Shown in pieces: positions 23,744 through 32,432 of a stretch of DNA of 64,000 bases; positions within the stretch are counted from its first letter, which is position 1, and the number at the start of each line of letters is the position of its first letter. The notes under the pieces are model-generated. The model was not told the origin of the DNA and did not search any database. It was given only the letters and a program-made list of their open reading frames with translations. The stretch spans positions 915,755 through 979,754 of the forward strand of contig NZ_JH932293.1 in assembly GCF_000301075.1 (NCBI RefSeq). The letters are read 5' to 3'. This stretch comes from Bergeyella zoohelcum ATCC 43767. GTDB lineage: Bacteria; Bacteroidota; Bacteroidia; Flavobacteriales; Weeksellaceae. Both the position numbers and the translations under genes were made by a program.

Positions 23744-23980
23744 TCATTTTTTTAATTTTCCAGCAATAAGTTTGAACAAGTTGGGATAAAATCTACTGGT
23801 TCCGATTTCTAATTTTCTCATCGTTGGAAATAAAAATTTTAGAATGGGAACGGAAAATACCAATAGGAAAATAAGTGCATAAATATTGCTCTCAGAAAGG
23901 TTTATCATGTTTTGGGATAGGATTAGAGATAAAATAATTCCTATCATTAATGATGAAATAAATAGTATGATGTTTTTCAT
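23744..23980 (-). CDS. Small hypothetical membrane protein
   Basis: A 78-residue protein with two hydrophobic segments (about 3-22 and 32-52) and a basic C-terminal tail ending GKLKK. I do not recognise it. Support for a real gene comes from the bidirectional terminator just downstream, an ATG start, and a possible -7 box (TAATTTTG on the minus strand, 24014-24007) about 27 bp upstream of the start. It could still be spurious. Confidence 0.5.
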   Translation of the reverse strand: MKNIILFISSLMIGIILSLILSQNMINLSESNIYALIFLLVFSVPILKFLFPTMRKLEIGTSRFYPNLFKLIAGKLKK

Positions 23981-24105
23981 TTGGACGGATTTATTTTGAT
24001 TATGAGCAAAATTAAAAATAATTTTTCTAATGTTTGTAAAGAAAATTCGATAGTTTTGAGAGAATTAGAAGATAAATGATGAGAGAAGTATTTGTGAAAT
24101 AGTGT

Positions 24106-24138
24106 TGATGCATTGGGAGAAAAGCTGAGTACATTGGG
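24106..24138. repeat. Two-unit 21-bp direct repeat
   Basis: CATTGGG occurs at 24111-24117 and 24132-24138, 21 bp apart, within partly similar surroundings (TGATGCATTGGG and TGAGTACATTGGG). It resembles the longer 21-22 bp arrays in the window. Confidence 0.5.
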
Positions 24139-24149
24139 TTAGACCGTAA

Positions 24150-24181
24150 AAAAATAAGCTCAGTTTACACCGAGCTTATTT
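24150..24181 (-). terminator. Terminator after pdhB
   Basis: A perfect 10-bp stem (AAATAAGCTC with GAGCTTATTT) with a 10-base loop is followed on the minus strand by seven Ts. Confidence 0.9.
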
Positions 24182-24211
24182 CAGTCACTAAAAAATATTA
24201 ATTATGGAAAA

Positions 24212-25192
24212 TCAATTCTTATACATTGCTTTTTTTACTTCTTCTTTTACTTTCTCTAGTTTCGGGAACCATTCTGCGAAAAGTGCCGAAGAATAAGGAG
24301 CTGGTGCATCAGGTGTAGTGATTCTCTTAATAGGTGCATCTAGGTAGTCAAACGCTTTTTGCTGTACCATATATGCAATTTCTGATGCCACAGAAGCAAA
24401 TGGCCATGCCTCTTCTAATACTACTAATCTATTGGTTTTCTTTACAGAAGCCAATATAGTATCATAATCCAAAGGACGCACCGTTCTTAAGTCTATTACT
24501 TCTACAGAAATGCCTTCTTTCTCTAAATCTTCTGCCGCTTGGAGTGCCAGCTTCATGATTTTTCCAAAAGAAACTAAGGTAACATCTTTTCCTTCTCTTT
24601 TCACATCGGCTTTTCCAAGAGGGATATAGTACTCTTCCTCAGGGATTTCCATTTTGTCACCATACATCTGCTCAGATTCCATGAAAATAACAGGGTCATT
24701 ATCTTGGATGGCAGTTTTTAGCAGTCCCTTTGCATCATAAGGGTTAGAAGGCACTACTACTTTCAGTCCAGGGCAGTTGGCATACCAGCTTTCTAATGCT
24801 TGGGAGTGGGTAGCACCGAGCTGTCCAGCAGAAGCCGTTGGTCCACGGAAAACGATAGGGCAGTTCCACTGTCCACCGCTCATTTGGCGGATTTTTGCTG
24901 CGTTATTGATAATTTGGTCAATACCTACCAATGAGAAGTTAAAGGTCATAAATTCTACGATAGGGCGGTTACCATTCATTGCGGCACCTACGGAAATTCC
25001 AGCAAAGCCAAGCTCTGCAATAGGTGTATCAATGACTCTTTTAGGACCAAACTCAGCAAGCATTCCTTTGGAAGCCTTATAAGCTCCGTTATATTCAGCT
25101 ACTTCCTCTCCCATTAGGTAGATGGATTCGTCTTTACGCATTTCCTCGCTCATCGCCTGAGCAATCACTTCACGGAAAGTATATTCTGCCAT
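24212..25192 (-). CDS. pdhB: Pyruvate dehydrogenase E1 component, beta subunit
   Basis: A 326-residue transketolase-like protein of the PdhB type. It pairs with an alpha subunit to decarboxylate pyruvate with thiamine diphosphate and feed the lipoyl E2. Clear marks are the ThDP Glu in YLMGEEVAEYNGAYK, DTPIAELGFAG, and the C-terminal VEVIDLRTVRPLD and LVVLEEAWPFA. The alpha subunit and E2 genes are not adjacent. The ATG at 25192 is preferred because the upstream in-frame ATG lies at the -7 box (25213-25220). Confidence 0.95.
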   Translation of the reverse strand: MAEYTFREVIAQAMSEEMRKDESIYLMGEEVAEYNGAYKASKGMLAEFGPKRVIDTPIAELGFAGISVGAAMNGNRPIVEFMTFNFSLVGIDQIINNAAKIRQMSGGQWNCPIVFRGPTASAGQLGATHSQALESWYANCPGLKVVVPSNPYDAKGLLKTAIQDNDPVIFMESEQMYGDKMEIPEEEYYIPLGKADVKREGKDVTLVSFGKIMKLALQAAEDLEKEGISVEVIDLRTVRPLDYDTILASVKKTNRLVVLEEAWPFASVASEIAYMVQQKAFDYLDAPIKRITTPDAPAPYSSALFAEWFPKLEKVKEEVKKAMYKN

Positions 25193-25212
25193 AATTTGCA
25201 TTTTTAAAGGCA

Positions 25213-25220
25213 CAAAAATA
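25213..25220 (-). promoter_or_regulatory. -7 promoter box of pdhB
   Basis: TATTTTTG on the minus strand lies 20 bp upstream of the chosen pdhB start. It coincides with a longer alternative start and so argues against that start. Confidence 0.6.
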
Positions 25221-25261
25221 CTGAAATATTTTCATATTTCAGTTCTTAACAGGGTGGAGTT

Positions 25262-26134
25262 TTAGTTTTTTGCTTTAATCATAGCTTCTAGGCTATCCCA
25301 CATTTCTGTAGGAATCTTTTCCAGCATATTAAATTCGCCTGCACCTTGTAGCCATTCGCCACCGTCTATGGTAATTACTTCACCATTGACAAAGGCAGAA
25401 AAATCAGAGATGAGATAAGCCGCCAGATTAGCAAGTTCCTGATGTTCTCCTACTCTTCTTAGGGGGATTTTCTTTCTCATGTCAAACTGCTCTTGGAGGT
25501 TTCCAGGAAGTAGTCTATCCCAAGCTCCTTGAGTAGGAAACGGACCTGGAGCGATGGCATTAAATCGGATATTGTATTTTGCCCATTCTACAGCAAGGCT
25601 TCGGGTCATGGCAAGAACGCCTGCTTTGGCACAAGCGGAGGGAACTACAAATGCAGAACCTGTCCATGCGTAAGTGGTAACGATATTGAGCACCGATGCA
25701 GGGATTTTCTGTTCCATACAATATTTACCTAATGCCAATGTACAGTTTTTGGTTCCTTTCAGTACAATGTCTATAATGACATCAAAGGCATTGGCAGAAA
25801 GTCTTTCGGTAGGGGAGATGAAATTTCCTGCAGCATTATTTACCAGCCCATTTACCTTCCCGAAGTGGGCGATACTTTCATTAAGCATGGCTTTTACTTC
25901 GCTATAATTTCTTACATCACAAGCGATGGGAAGTACCTCTCCGCCTGTATTCTGTCTCAGTTCTTCAGCGGCTTTTTCTAGTTTTTCTAAGTTTCTGGAA
26001 GTAATGATGATTTTCGCTCCCAATTGTAGAAAATACTTTGCCATAGATTTTCCTAGTCCGCTACCGCCACCTGTTATGATGATGATTTTATCTTTTAAAG
26101 CTCCTTCTCTGAGCATTCCTTCGGTGTAGTTCAT
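25262..26134 (-). CDS. SDR oxidoreductase, 2,4-dienoyl-CoA reductase-like
   Basis: A 290-residue short-chain dehydrogenase. The NAD(P) motif TGGGSGLG is at about residue 21 and NNAAGNF at about 98. The usual YxxxK is replaced by PSACAK within a GSAFVVPSACAKAGV segment. This departure is the mark of the dienoyl-CoA reductase subgroup, in which a different Tyr (here in TTYAWTGS) serves. The enzyme would reduce the double bonds that obstruct beta-oxidation of unsaturated fatty acids. It lies just upstream of pdhB on the same strand, but a promoter and a 69-bp gap separate them. Confidence 0.85.
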   Translation of the reverse strand: MNYTEGMLREGALKDKIIIITGGGSGLGKSMAKYFLQLGAKIIITSRNLEKLEKAAEELRQNTGGEVLPIACDVRNYSEVKAMLNESIAHFGKVNGLVNNAAGNFISPTERLSANAFDVIIDIVLKGTKNCTLALGKYCMEQKIPASVLNIVTTYAWTGSAFVVPSACAKAGVLAMTRSLAVEWAKYNIRFNAIAPGPFPTQGAWDRLLPGNLQEQFDMRKKIPLRRVGEHQELANLAAYLISDFSAFVNGEVITIDGGEWLQGAGEFNMLEKIPTEMWDSLEAMIKAKN

Positions 26135-26252
26135 ATTGAAATTTTGGATGAAGATAAGAATTTTTAGCCAATTCTTTTTGTGTCAATTTTACTCTCAGAG
26201 TACCAGTAGAATAAGGGGGTATGGTATATTGATGCCTAGTGGATATGGTAAA

Positions 26253-26936
26253 TTAGCCTTTTTCCATGTTTTCCTCTAATGTTTTTTCCATTTCTTGGAG
26301 GTTTTTCAGGTGCTTAGTGAGTTTTCTGAGGAGTATTCCGTAAACGATTCTGTAATATATCCATGCCAATAGGAGGGAAAAGATGATGGCAACTACAGAG
26401 GCAATGAGCAGTGCAAATACGGTTTGTCCTCCCATGGATTCTGATTTTATAGCGTCATAGAGCAGCCAAGTACCTCCCAGCATGAATAGGCATACCATCC
26501 CGATATTGAGCCATACAAAGAGCTGAACGGTTTTTCGGAAGCGGAGGAGTTGCTGTATGAATGCGGTGAGCTGAGACTCTACTTTTATGGCTTTGTATTT
26601 GAGGTAAAAGAGAACTACGAAGGTTCCTGTGAGCAGTAGGCTTACTACTTTTAGGAGGAAGTAACTCTGTTCAAAGCTTTTTTGATACTCGTCAGCTTTC
26701 CTAATGCCGAGTGCTTTAAAGAGGTCTGAAAAATCATCTTTTTCTCCCGTGATGAGGTAGAAAACTATGAGTCCTAGGAAAAGGGCAAACTCTAATACCC
26801 CTATCCATAAGATGTATTTTACATTATTTTTGGAACGATGATTCAGTACATCTAGTATCTGTCCCTCAGAGTATTTACGGGGAATATCTTGTTCTTTCCA
26901 GGCAGATTTATATTGATCAAAATTAAATTCAGGCAT
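26253..26936 (-). CDS. Membrane partner of ECF sigma factor
   Basis: A 227-residue protein with a cytoplasmic N-terminus of about 40 residues (YKSAWKEQD...) and four hydrophobic segments at about 40-62, 95-112, 137-158 and 170-195, ending in a charged coiled tail. It overlaps the sigma factor gene by 8 bp. By position it may be an anti-sigma or sensor protein, but it lacks the zinc HxxxCxxC motif. Similar proteins beside sigma factors are common in flavobacteria and unassigned. Confidence 0.75.
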   Translation of the reverse strand: MPEFNFDQYKSAWKEQDIPRKYSEGQILDVLNHRSKNNVKYILWIGVLEFALFLGLIVFYLITGEKDDFSDLFKALGIRKADEYQKSFEQSYFLLKVVSLLLTGTFVVLFYLKYKAIKVESQLTAFIQQLLRFRKTVQLFVWLNIGMVCLFMLGGTWLLYDAIKSESMGGQTVFALLIASVVAIIFSLLLAWIYYRIVYGILLRKLTKHLKNLQEMEKTLEENMEKG

Positions 26937-27423
26937 ATTTTTCCATCATTTCTTTAAGGGTTTTCTTGAGTCGGTTCATTTTCACTCTCGCATTTACTTC
27001 AGAGATACCCAGTGTATCAGCTATTTCTTTATAGGGTTGTTCGTCCAAATACATCATCACGATGGCCCTTTCTATCTTGGGTAGTTTTTTGATGACGGTA
27101 TAGAGCAGATCTATCTGCTGCTGTTTCTCATTGGTAGGCTGCTCTATTTTCTCGAGAGTATTTTCACAAAAATCCGCAGACTGTGGGGAACGATTTTTTT
27201 TTCGGAAGAGGGTAATGGCAGTGTTCAGTGCTACGCGGTACATCCAAGTGCTTATTTTACTACCTCCTGTAAAGGAATCATAGCTTCTCCAGAGCTGGAG
27301 TACAATTTCCTGAAAAAGGTCTTCCTCATCTTCCAAAGTATTGGTGTAGAGACGAGAGACTTTGATGATAAGTCCCTGATGCTCTTCTATTAACTGTGCG
27401 AATATTTTCTCTTTGGAAGCCAA
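26929..27423 (-). CDS. ECF-type sigma-70 factor
   Basis: A 164-residue alternative sigma factor with only regions 2 and 4. Region 2 shows LEDEEDLFQEIVLQLWRS and STWMYRVALNTAI; region 4 shows LPKIERAIVMMYLDEQPYKEIADTLG with the helix-turn-helix. It directs RNA polymerase to a small regulon, probably in response to a signal relayed by the overlapping membrane protein gene downstream. The upstream spacer contains dispersed repeats rather than a recognisable ECF promoter. Confidence 0.92.
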   Translation of the reverse strand: MASKEKIFAQLIEEHQGLIIKVSRLYTNTLEDEEDLFQEIVLQLWRSYDSFTGGSKISTWMYRVALNTAITLFRKKNRSPQSADFCENTLEKIEQPTNEKQQQIDLLYTVIKKLPKIERAIVMMYLDEQPYKEIADTLGISEVNARVKMNRLKKTLKEMMEKYA

Positions 27424-27474
27424 TGATAATGAATTATTGACGGCGAAGATACTATTTTTTATTGAGTAAATTAA

Positions 27475-27504
27475 TGTACAATGTACAAAGTATAAAGACT
27501 TTTA
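27475..27504. repeat. Second copy of 29-bp dispersed repeat
   Basis: Matches 104-132 with about two mismatches; the shared core is AAAGTATAAAGACTTTT. The two copies are about 27 kb apart in unrelated intergenic regions. Confidence 0.7.
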
Positions 27505-27547
27505 GTTTGTGGTGTACTGTTACTTTTAGGAATACAAAGCATGAATT

Positions 27548-28031
27548 AGGAAAAACAAAAATCTATGTGGTGTAAACCATGCACAAGCTGGGAAATTAAA
27601 AATTCATTTAGGAAAAACAAAAATCCATGTGGTGTAAACCATGCACAAGCTGGGAAATTAAAAATTCATCTAGGAAAAACAAAAATCCATGTGGTGTAAA
27701 CCATGCACAAGCTGGGAAATTAAAAATTCATCTAGGAAAAACAAAAATCCATGTGGTGTAAACCATGCACAAGCTGGGAAATTAAAAATTCATCTAGGAA
27801 AAACAAAAATCCATGTGGTGTAAACCATGCACAAGCTGGGAAATTAAAAATCCTATATAGGAAAAATAAAAATCCATGTGGTGTAAACAATGCACAAGCT
27901 GGGAAATTAAAAATTCATTTGGGAAAAACAAAAATCCATGTGGTGTAAACCATGCACAAGCTGGGAAATTAAAAATCCTATATAGGAAAAACAAAAATCC
28001 ATCTGGTGTAAACCATGCACAAGCTAGGAAG
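27548..28031. repeat. Minisatellite: eight 62/63-bp tandem units
   Basis: Units start at 27548, 27610, 27672, 27734, 27796, 27859, 27921 and 27984. Each runs AGGAAAAACAAAAATCCATG, then GTGGTGTAAACCATGCACAA, then GCTGGGAAATTAAAAAT and a short variable end. Copies are nearly identical apart from an alternate end (TCCTATAT in place of TCATCT), which adds one base. There are no unique spacers, so it is not a CRISPR array. It fills the gap between the sigma factor gene and pcrA; the outer copies are the most diverged. Open frames through it are accidental, since the frame rotates with each 62-bp unit. Confidence 0.93.
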
Positions 28032-28067
28032 TTTTTAATCTCTAACCTCTCATTTCTAAGTTCTCAT

Positions 28068-30404
28068 CTACACTTTTCTCAATTTTGCAAACTTGAGAAT
28101 GATGTTCTTTTGTCCCTCGTTTTGGAAATCTATCATCGCTTTGATGTTTTCGGTATCAGTGCCGTCTAAACGCTGAACGATGCCCACACCGAAGCGGTCA
28201 TGCCGAACCTGATCACCTACGGAGAGTACGCCTTGGTTTCCGTCAGGAGTGAAAAACGGAGCAGACGCTATATGAATTTTGCCTTGTGTTGGAGGAACTT
28301 CTGATTTTAGGCTGGAAAGTTTCTTTTTAGGTGCTAATTTTTTAAAACTCCTCGGGGCAGGAGGTGTATCATCAAAAATAGATGAACTAAGCCCTGAGGC
28401 ATTAGAGAAACGCGTATTGGTTACCGAAGGATTGAGGAAGTCAATGAATTGTGAGTCTATTTCACTCAAAAATCTTGAGGGTTCACCATCGGTGATTTTT
28501 CCCCATTGGAATCGGGTAACGGCATAGCTCATATAGGCCTCTTTTTCGGCTCGGGTGAGGGCTACATAGAAAAGTCTCCTTTCTTCCTCTAGGTCTTCTC
28601 TGTTGGCGGTGCTTAGGAAGCTGGGAAAAAGATTTTCTTCTAACCCAACGAGGTGGACAATGGGGAATTCTAATCCCTTAGAAAGGTGAATGGTCATTAG
28701 AGAAACTTTGTCTCCATCATCATCTTTTTTATCTTGGTCTGTAGAGAGGGCAATGTTTTCTAGGAAATTAGGAAGCGAAGGATCTCCGTCTTCCAGCTGA
28801 AGCTGCTCATCTATGAATCCTTGCATAGAGTTCATGAGTTCTTGTACATTTTCCACTCTGGAAATGCCCTCGGGGGTCATGTCTTCTTTAAGGTGTTTTA
28901 TGATACCGCTTCTCTTTGCCACTTCCATAGTTACGGTATAGGCAGATTCTGTTTTTAGCATGGCTTGGAATGCCTTAATCATTGCCCAGAAATCTGCTAG
29001 TTTATTCAGTGTAGTGGTATTAAGCCCCATGTGTTGACTGTAAAATGCCAAGTTGTCAAGGACTTTGGAGATACTTATATTTTGGGTATCTGCAAAAGCG
29101 ATGAGTTTATTTTGGGTGGTTTCTCCTATGCCTCTGGTAGGGTAATTAATGACTCTGAGAAGTGCTTCGGAGTCATTTTCATTTACTAGAAGACGAAGGT
29201 ATGCTACAAGGTCTTTGATTTCTTTTCTTTGATAGAAAGATAGCCCACCATAAACTCTGTAGGGGATATTTTTCTTCCGAAGTGCATCTTCAAAAGCTCT
29301 GGTTTGAGAATTGGTACGATAGAGAATAGCGAAATCACTCAGTTTTCTCTGTTGGAAATTATGTTTTTCCCAAATGTTTCCTGCCACGAAGCTCGCCTCA
29401 TCGGCATCTGATAATGCACGATAGACTTTTATTTTCTCCCCCAGTTCATTTTCACTGAAGACATTTTTCTTAAACTGTTGTAGATTTTTAGAAATGACCA
29501 CATTGGCGGCATTGACAATGTTTTGCGTAGAACGATAGTTTTGTTCTAAGGAAACCGTTACAGCATCGGGATAGTCTTTTTTAAAATTAAGGATGTTATG
29601 GATGTTTGCCCCACGGAAGGAATAGATGGACTGGGCATCATCTCCCACTACACAGATGTTTTCAAATTTGGATGCCAATGCTTTCACGATGAGGTATTGG
29701 GAGTGATTGGTATCCTGATACTCATCTACCAAGATGTATCTGAAGCGGTCTTGGTATTTGGCTAAAACTTCTGGAAATCGGGTAAGTAATTCATTGGTTC
29801 GTAGGAGTAAATCATCAAAGTCCATTGCCCCATTTCTAAAGCAAGTTTCCACATATTTTTGATAGATTTGCCCCATGAGTTTCATATTAGCTTTGGCATC
29901 GGCTTCCATCAGTTCGGGGTGGTTATGGTAAGCCCTTACGGTGATGAGGTTATTCTTATAATTGGAGATTCTTGCCATTACCTTTTTAGGTTTATACAAA
30001 TCCGAATCTATCCCGAGGTCTTTAATTACTTTTTTAAGGACATTGAGAGCGTCTTGGGCATCGTAGATGGTGAAATTAGATGGAAAACCCAAGTGATGTG
30101 CTTCATTTCTAAGGATTCTAGCAAAAACAGAATGGAAAGTCCCCATCCATAAGGATTTAGCTTCGCTTACGCCTACCACCTTGGCTATCCTTTCTTTCAT
30201 TTCTCTTGCTGCTTTGTTGGTAAAGGTCAGTGCTAGAATATGAAAAGGATCTACTAGATTGGTAATCAGGTGTGCAATACGCATGGTAAGTACACGCGTT
30301 TTCCCAGAACCCGCCCCTGCTAGTACCATCAGTGGGCCTTCTAGTGTGGTAACCGCTTCATACTGAGCAGGGTTTAATCCTTTCAAATAATCCTCCATTT
30401 TCAC
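28068..30404 (-). CDS. pcrA: UvrD/PcrA-type DNA helicase
   Basis: A 778-residue superfamily 1A helicase of normal length. Motifs in order: Q-motif LNPAQYEAV, Walker A AGAGSGKT, Ia TFTNKAAREM, motif II VDEYQDTN, III GDDAQSIYSFRGA, IV QNYRS, V TIHLSKGLEF, and VI VALTRAEKEAY. The last 50 residues (GDQVRHDRFGVG...) form the Tudor-like domain that contacts RNA polymerase in PcrA. It unwinds DNA in repair and in removing proteins from DNA. Its stop lies about 35 bp from the minisatellite. A -7 box (TATTTTTG on the minus strand, 30426-30419) lies 14 bp before the start. Confidence 0.94.
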   Translation of the reverse strand: MKMEDYLKGLNPAQYEAVTTLEGPLMVLAGAGSGKTRVLTMRIAHLITNLVDPFHILALTFTNKAAREMKERIAKVVGVSEAKSLWMGTFHSVFARILRNEAHHLGFPSNFTIYDAQDALNVLKKVIKDLGIDSDLYKPKKVMARISNYKNNLITVRAYHNHPELMEADAKANMKLMGQIYQKYVETCFRNGAMDFDDLLLRTNELLTRFPEVLAKYQDRFRYILVDEYQDTNHSQYLIVKALASKFENICVVGDDAQSIYSFRGANIHNILNFKKDYPDAVTVSLEQNYRSTQNIVNAANVVISKNLQQFKKNVFSENELGEKIKVYRALSDADEASFVAGNIWEKHNFQQRKLSDFAILYRTNSQTRAFEDALRKKNIPYRVYGGLSFYQRKEIKDLVAYLRLLVNENDSEALLRVINYPTRGIGETTQNKLIAFADTQNISISKVLDNLAFYSQHMGLNTTTLNKLADFWAMIKAFQAMLKTESAYTVTMEVAKRSGIIKHLKEDMTPEGISRVENVQELMNSMQGFIDEQLQLEDGDPSLPNFLENIALSTDQDKKDDDGDKVSLMTIHLSKGLEFPIVHLVGLEENLFPSFLSTANREDLEEERRLFYVALTRAEKEAYMSYAVTRFQWGKITDGEPSRFLSEIDSQFIDFLNPSVTNTRFSNASGLSSSIFDDTPPAPRSFKKLAPKKKLSSLKSEVPPTQGKIHIASAPFFTPDGNQGVLSVGDQVRHDRFGVGIVQRLDGTDTENIKAMIDFQNEGQKNIILKFAKLRKV

Positions 30405-30522
30405 TGAATTTTAAGCCACAAAAATAGGGAAATGAAATGAGAAATAGTCCCTGAAAGATGGATTTTGTTGTGAGGCGTACTGAACTTAAAGCGTTTCTAA
30501 AACCTTGGTTCACCATATCCGT

Positions 30523-31011
30523 TTACATGATCCAATGTACCAGTACTGTAATAAGCATGGTGAATCCGATGATGAGATTAAAGGAGGTGCTCATGAGAAA
30601 CCCGATGAGAGCACCTTTGGTAGAGTTAATTGCTTTTTGGTAGTCTTTTTTATCGTGAAGAAGTTCCCCCGTAAGTACGCCCATTGCCATGCCTATGAGA
30701 AAACCAAATGGAGTAGGAATGAAAAATAGCCCGATGAGCATACCCAATACGGCACCTATGCTTCCCCATTTTGTTCCTCCATATTTTTTGTTGAGTTTTG
30801 CTGGGACTATATAGTCTAAAGTCATGGAAAGAAGTGTGAAGAATCCGAAAATCCAAAGGTAAATGGAATTAAAAGAGCTATCTACCCCGAATTTATAAGC
30901 CAAAAGCCCTGCAAAGCTGAGGATAAGCCCGGGTAAAACAGGGAGTACCGTACCTAAAATTCCTATAATAATGAGTAGGAAACTGATGATGAGCCAAAAA
31001 TATTCTTGCAT
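30523..31011 (-). CDS. DUF456 family membrane protein
   Basis: A 162-residue integral membrane protein. DUF456 is recognised from the glycine-rich hydrophobic repeats: GILGTVLPVLPGLILSFAG near the N-terminus, and a related block (GMLIGLFFIPTPFGFLIGMA) near residue 92. Four or five membrane segments are predicted by eye. Function is unknown. It is divergent from the mechanosensitive channel gene, with 74 bp between starts. Confidence 0.88.
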   Translation of the reverse strand: MQEYFWLIISFLLIIIGILGTVLPVLPGLILSFAGLLAYKFGVDSSFNSIYLWIFGFFTLLSMTLDYIVPAKLNKKYGGTKWGSIGAVLGMLIGLFFIPTPFGFLIGMAMGVLTGELLHDKKDYQKAINSTKGALIGFLMSTSFNLIIGFTMLITVLVHWIM

Positions 31012-31072
31012 GATGATGTGTTTTTATCGTATTATTACTAATTTTCGTACCAAGATAAACAATTTTTATTAC

Positions 31073-31080
31073 TAATTTTG
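31073..31080 (+). promoter_or_regulatory. -7 promoter box, 5 nt before ATG
   Basis: TAATTTTG matches TAnnTTTG and ends five bases before the ATG at 31086, again predicting a very short or absent leader. Confidence 0.55.
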
Positions 31081-31085
31081 CCATT

Positions 31086-32351
31086 ATGAATGACGAGTTT
31101 AAAGAGACAAAAGGTTTTTTACAAAATATCAGTGACGGACTGCATGTTTTCATCAGGGATACTATGCCTGATGGGATGATTCTTGTTACCCAGATTTTAG
31201 CGAAAACCATTTTACTTTTGGCATTGTTATTCGTACTCAATTTTGTGTTTAAGATTGTGGTGCACTTCGTTTTTAAGCTCATAAAAAAATATTCTCAAAA
31301 TTTGGTATTAAGAGCCATATATGAGTCTAAGGTGCTTAATATGATGTCTATTTTTTTAGCGGTAGGTGTGGCGGCAAAGATGGTTTCATCAGTATTTTAT
31401 AGACATCCTAAGAGCCATGTATTTTTTGACACTATTTTTGGGCTTATCTTGGTTTTGGTATTCGCTTTTCTTTATGTGAGAACGCTAAAAGCGGTGGAGC
31501 GTTATTTTTTTCTTAAAGGAGACTATGCCCGAATCACGGGAATCCGTGCGGTAACACAGACACTGAAAATTATTGGTATCGTTCTTTGTATTTTTATTGG
31601 GGTTTCCATTATCTTTCAGGTAACATTAGAAAATATATTTAAAAGTTTAGGAGCCATGACGGCACTTATCTTGCTCATCTTTAGAGATACTGTATTGGGC
31701 TTTATCACGGGGCTTCATGTTTCAGCATCTAAAAGTGTAAAGGTGGGGGACTGGATAGGGATTCCTAAGTATGACATCGAAGGAAATATAGAGGACATTA
31801 ATCTGCTCACTACTAAGATTAGAAATTTTGATAAAACGGTTTCCACTGTGCCTACTTATGACCTTCTGAGTACTGAGATTAGGAATAATCAAGTGATGGC
31901 AGAGGGAAATAGAAGAAGAATAAAAAGAGCGATTGTTTTTAATATCAATTCATTTAAGTTTGTAGATGAGGCATTGTATCAAAAATTAGAATCCATTAAT
32001 CTGCTTTCAGACTACTTGGAAAGTAAAAAAGCAGAAATTAATGAAATGAGAATGGGAATTCCTTATGCGGATAATATCATTAATGGGCCTCAGCTGACCA
32101 ATATTGGCGTATTCAGACGCTATGTGCTTAATTATCTCAATCAGTCCCCAAATATAGACCGGAAAGAGGTGGTTTTGGTAAGGCAGTTGGATATTACCCC
32201 TCAGGGGATGCCCTTGGAGATTTATTGTTTTGCCAATAAGGCAACAATGAAAGATTTTGAAGAAATACAAGCGGATATTTTTGATCATCTTTTAGCATCT
32301 ACCAAAATTTTTGATTTAGAAGTGATGCAAACTATAGGACTTAAAAATTAA
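31086..32351 (+). CDS. Mechanosensitive ion channel (MscS/YbdG-like)
   Basis: A 421-residue membrane protein. Five hydrophobic segments occupy about residues 28-215, and the last is the pore-lining helix leading into LIFRDTVLGFITGLHVSASKSVKVGDWI, the MscS core. The beta domain follows with GNIEDINLLTTKIRNFD and TVPTYDLLSTEIRN. The long C-terminal domain and the sequence of the core resemble the YbdG/MscM subfamily. It would release solutes on osmotic down-shock. Confidence 0.9.
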   Translation: MNDEFKETKGFLQNISDGLHVFIRDTMPDGMILVTQILAKTILLLALLFVLNFVFKIVVHFVFKLIKKYSQNLVLRAIYESKVLNMMSIFLAVGVAAKMVSSVFYRHPKSHVFFDTIFGLILVLVFAFLYVRTLKAVERYFFLKGDYARITGIRAVTQTLKIIGIVLCIFIGVSIIFQVTLENIFKSLGAMTALILLIFRDTVLGFITGLHVSASKSVKVGDWIGIPKYDIEGNIEDINLLTTKIRNFDKTVSTVPTYDLLSTEIRNNQVMAEGNRRRIKRAIVFNINSFKFVDEALYQKLESINLLSDYLESKKAEINEMRMGIPYADNIINGPQLTNIGVFRRYVLNYLNQSPNIDRKEVVLVRQLDITPQGMPLEIYCFANKATMKDFEEIQADIFDHLLASTKIFDLEVMQTIGLKN

Positions 32352-32432
32352 AAAATAACTAAAACAGTGGGATGAGCAAAAGCATAAATACTGTTCGTTT
32401 CTGTTTTTTAGTGAATTAAACTATCAATAAAA

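Noticed and set aside
27548-28031. CRISPR array
   Set aside because: Units are contiguous copies without unique spacers and no cas genes are nearby.
27751-28169. Open reading frames through the 62-bp minisatellite on both strands
   Set aside because: The unit length is not a multiple of three, so the frame rotates; the peptides only mirror the repeat and have no other support.
28068-30404. Second defence-type UvrD helicase
   Set aside because: Full length, complete motifs and the C-terminal Tudor-like domain mark it as housekeeping PcrA.
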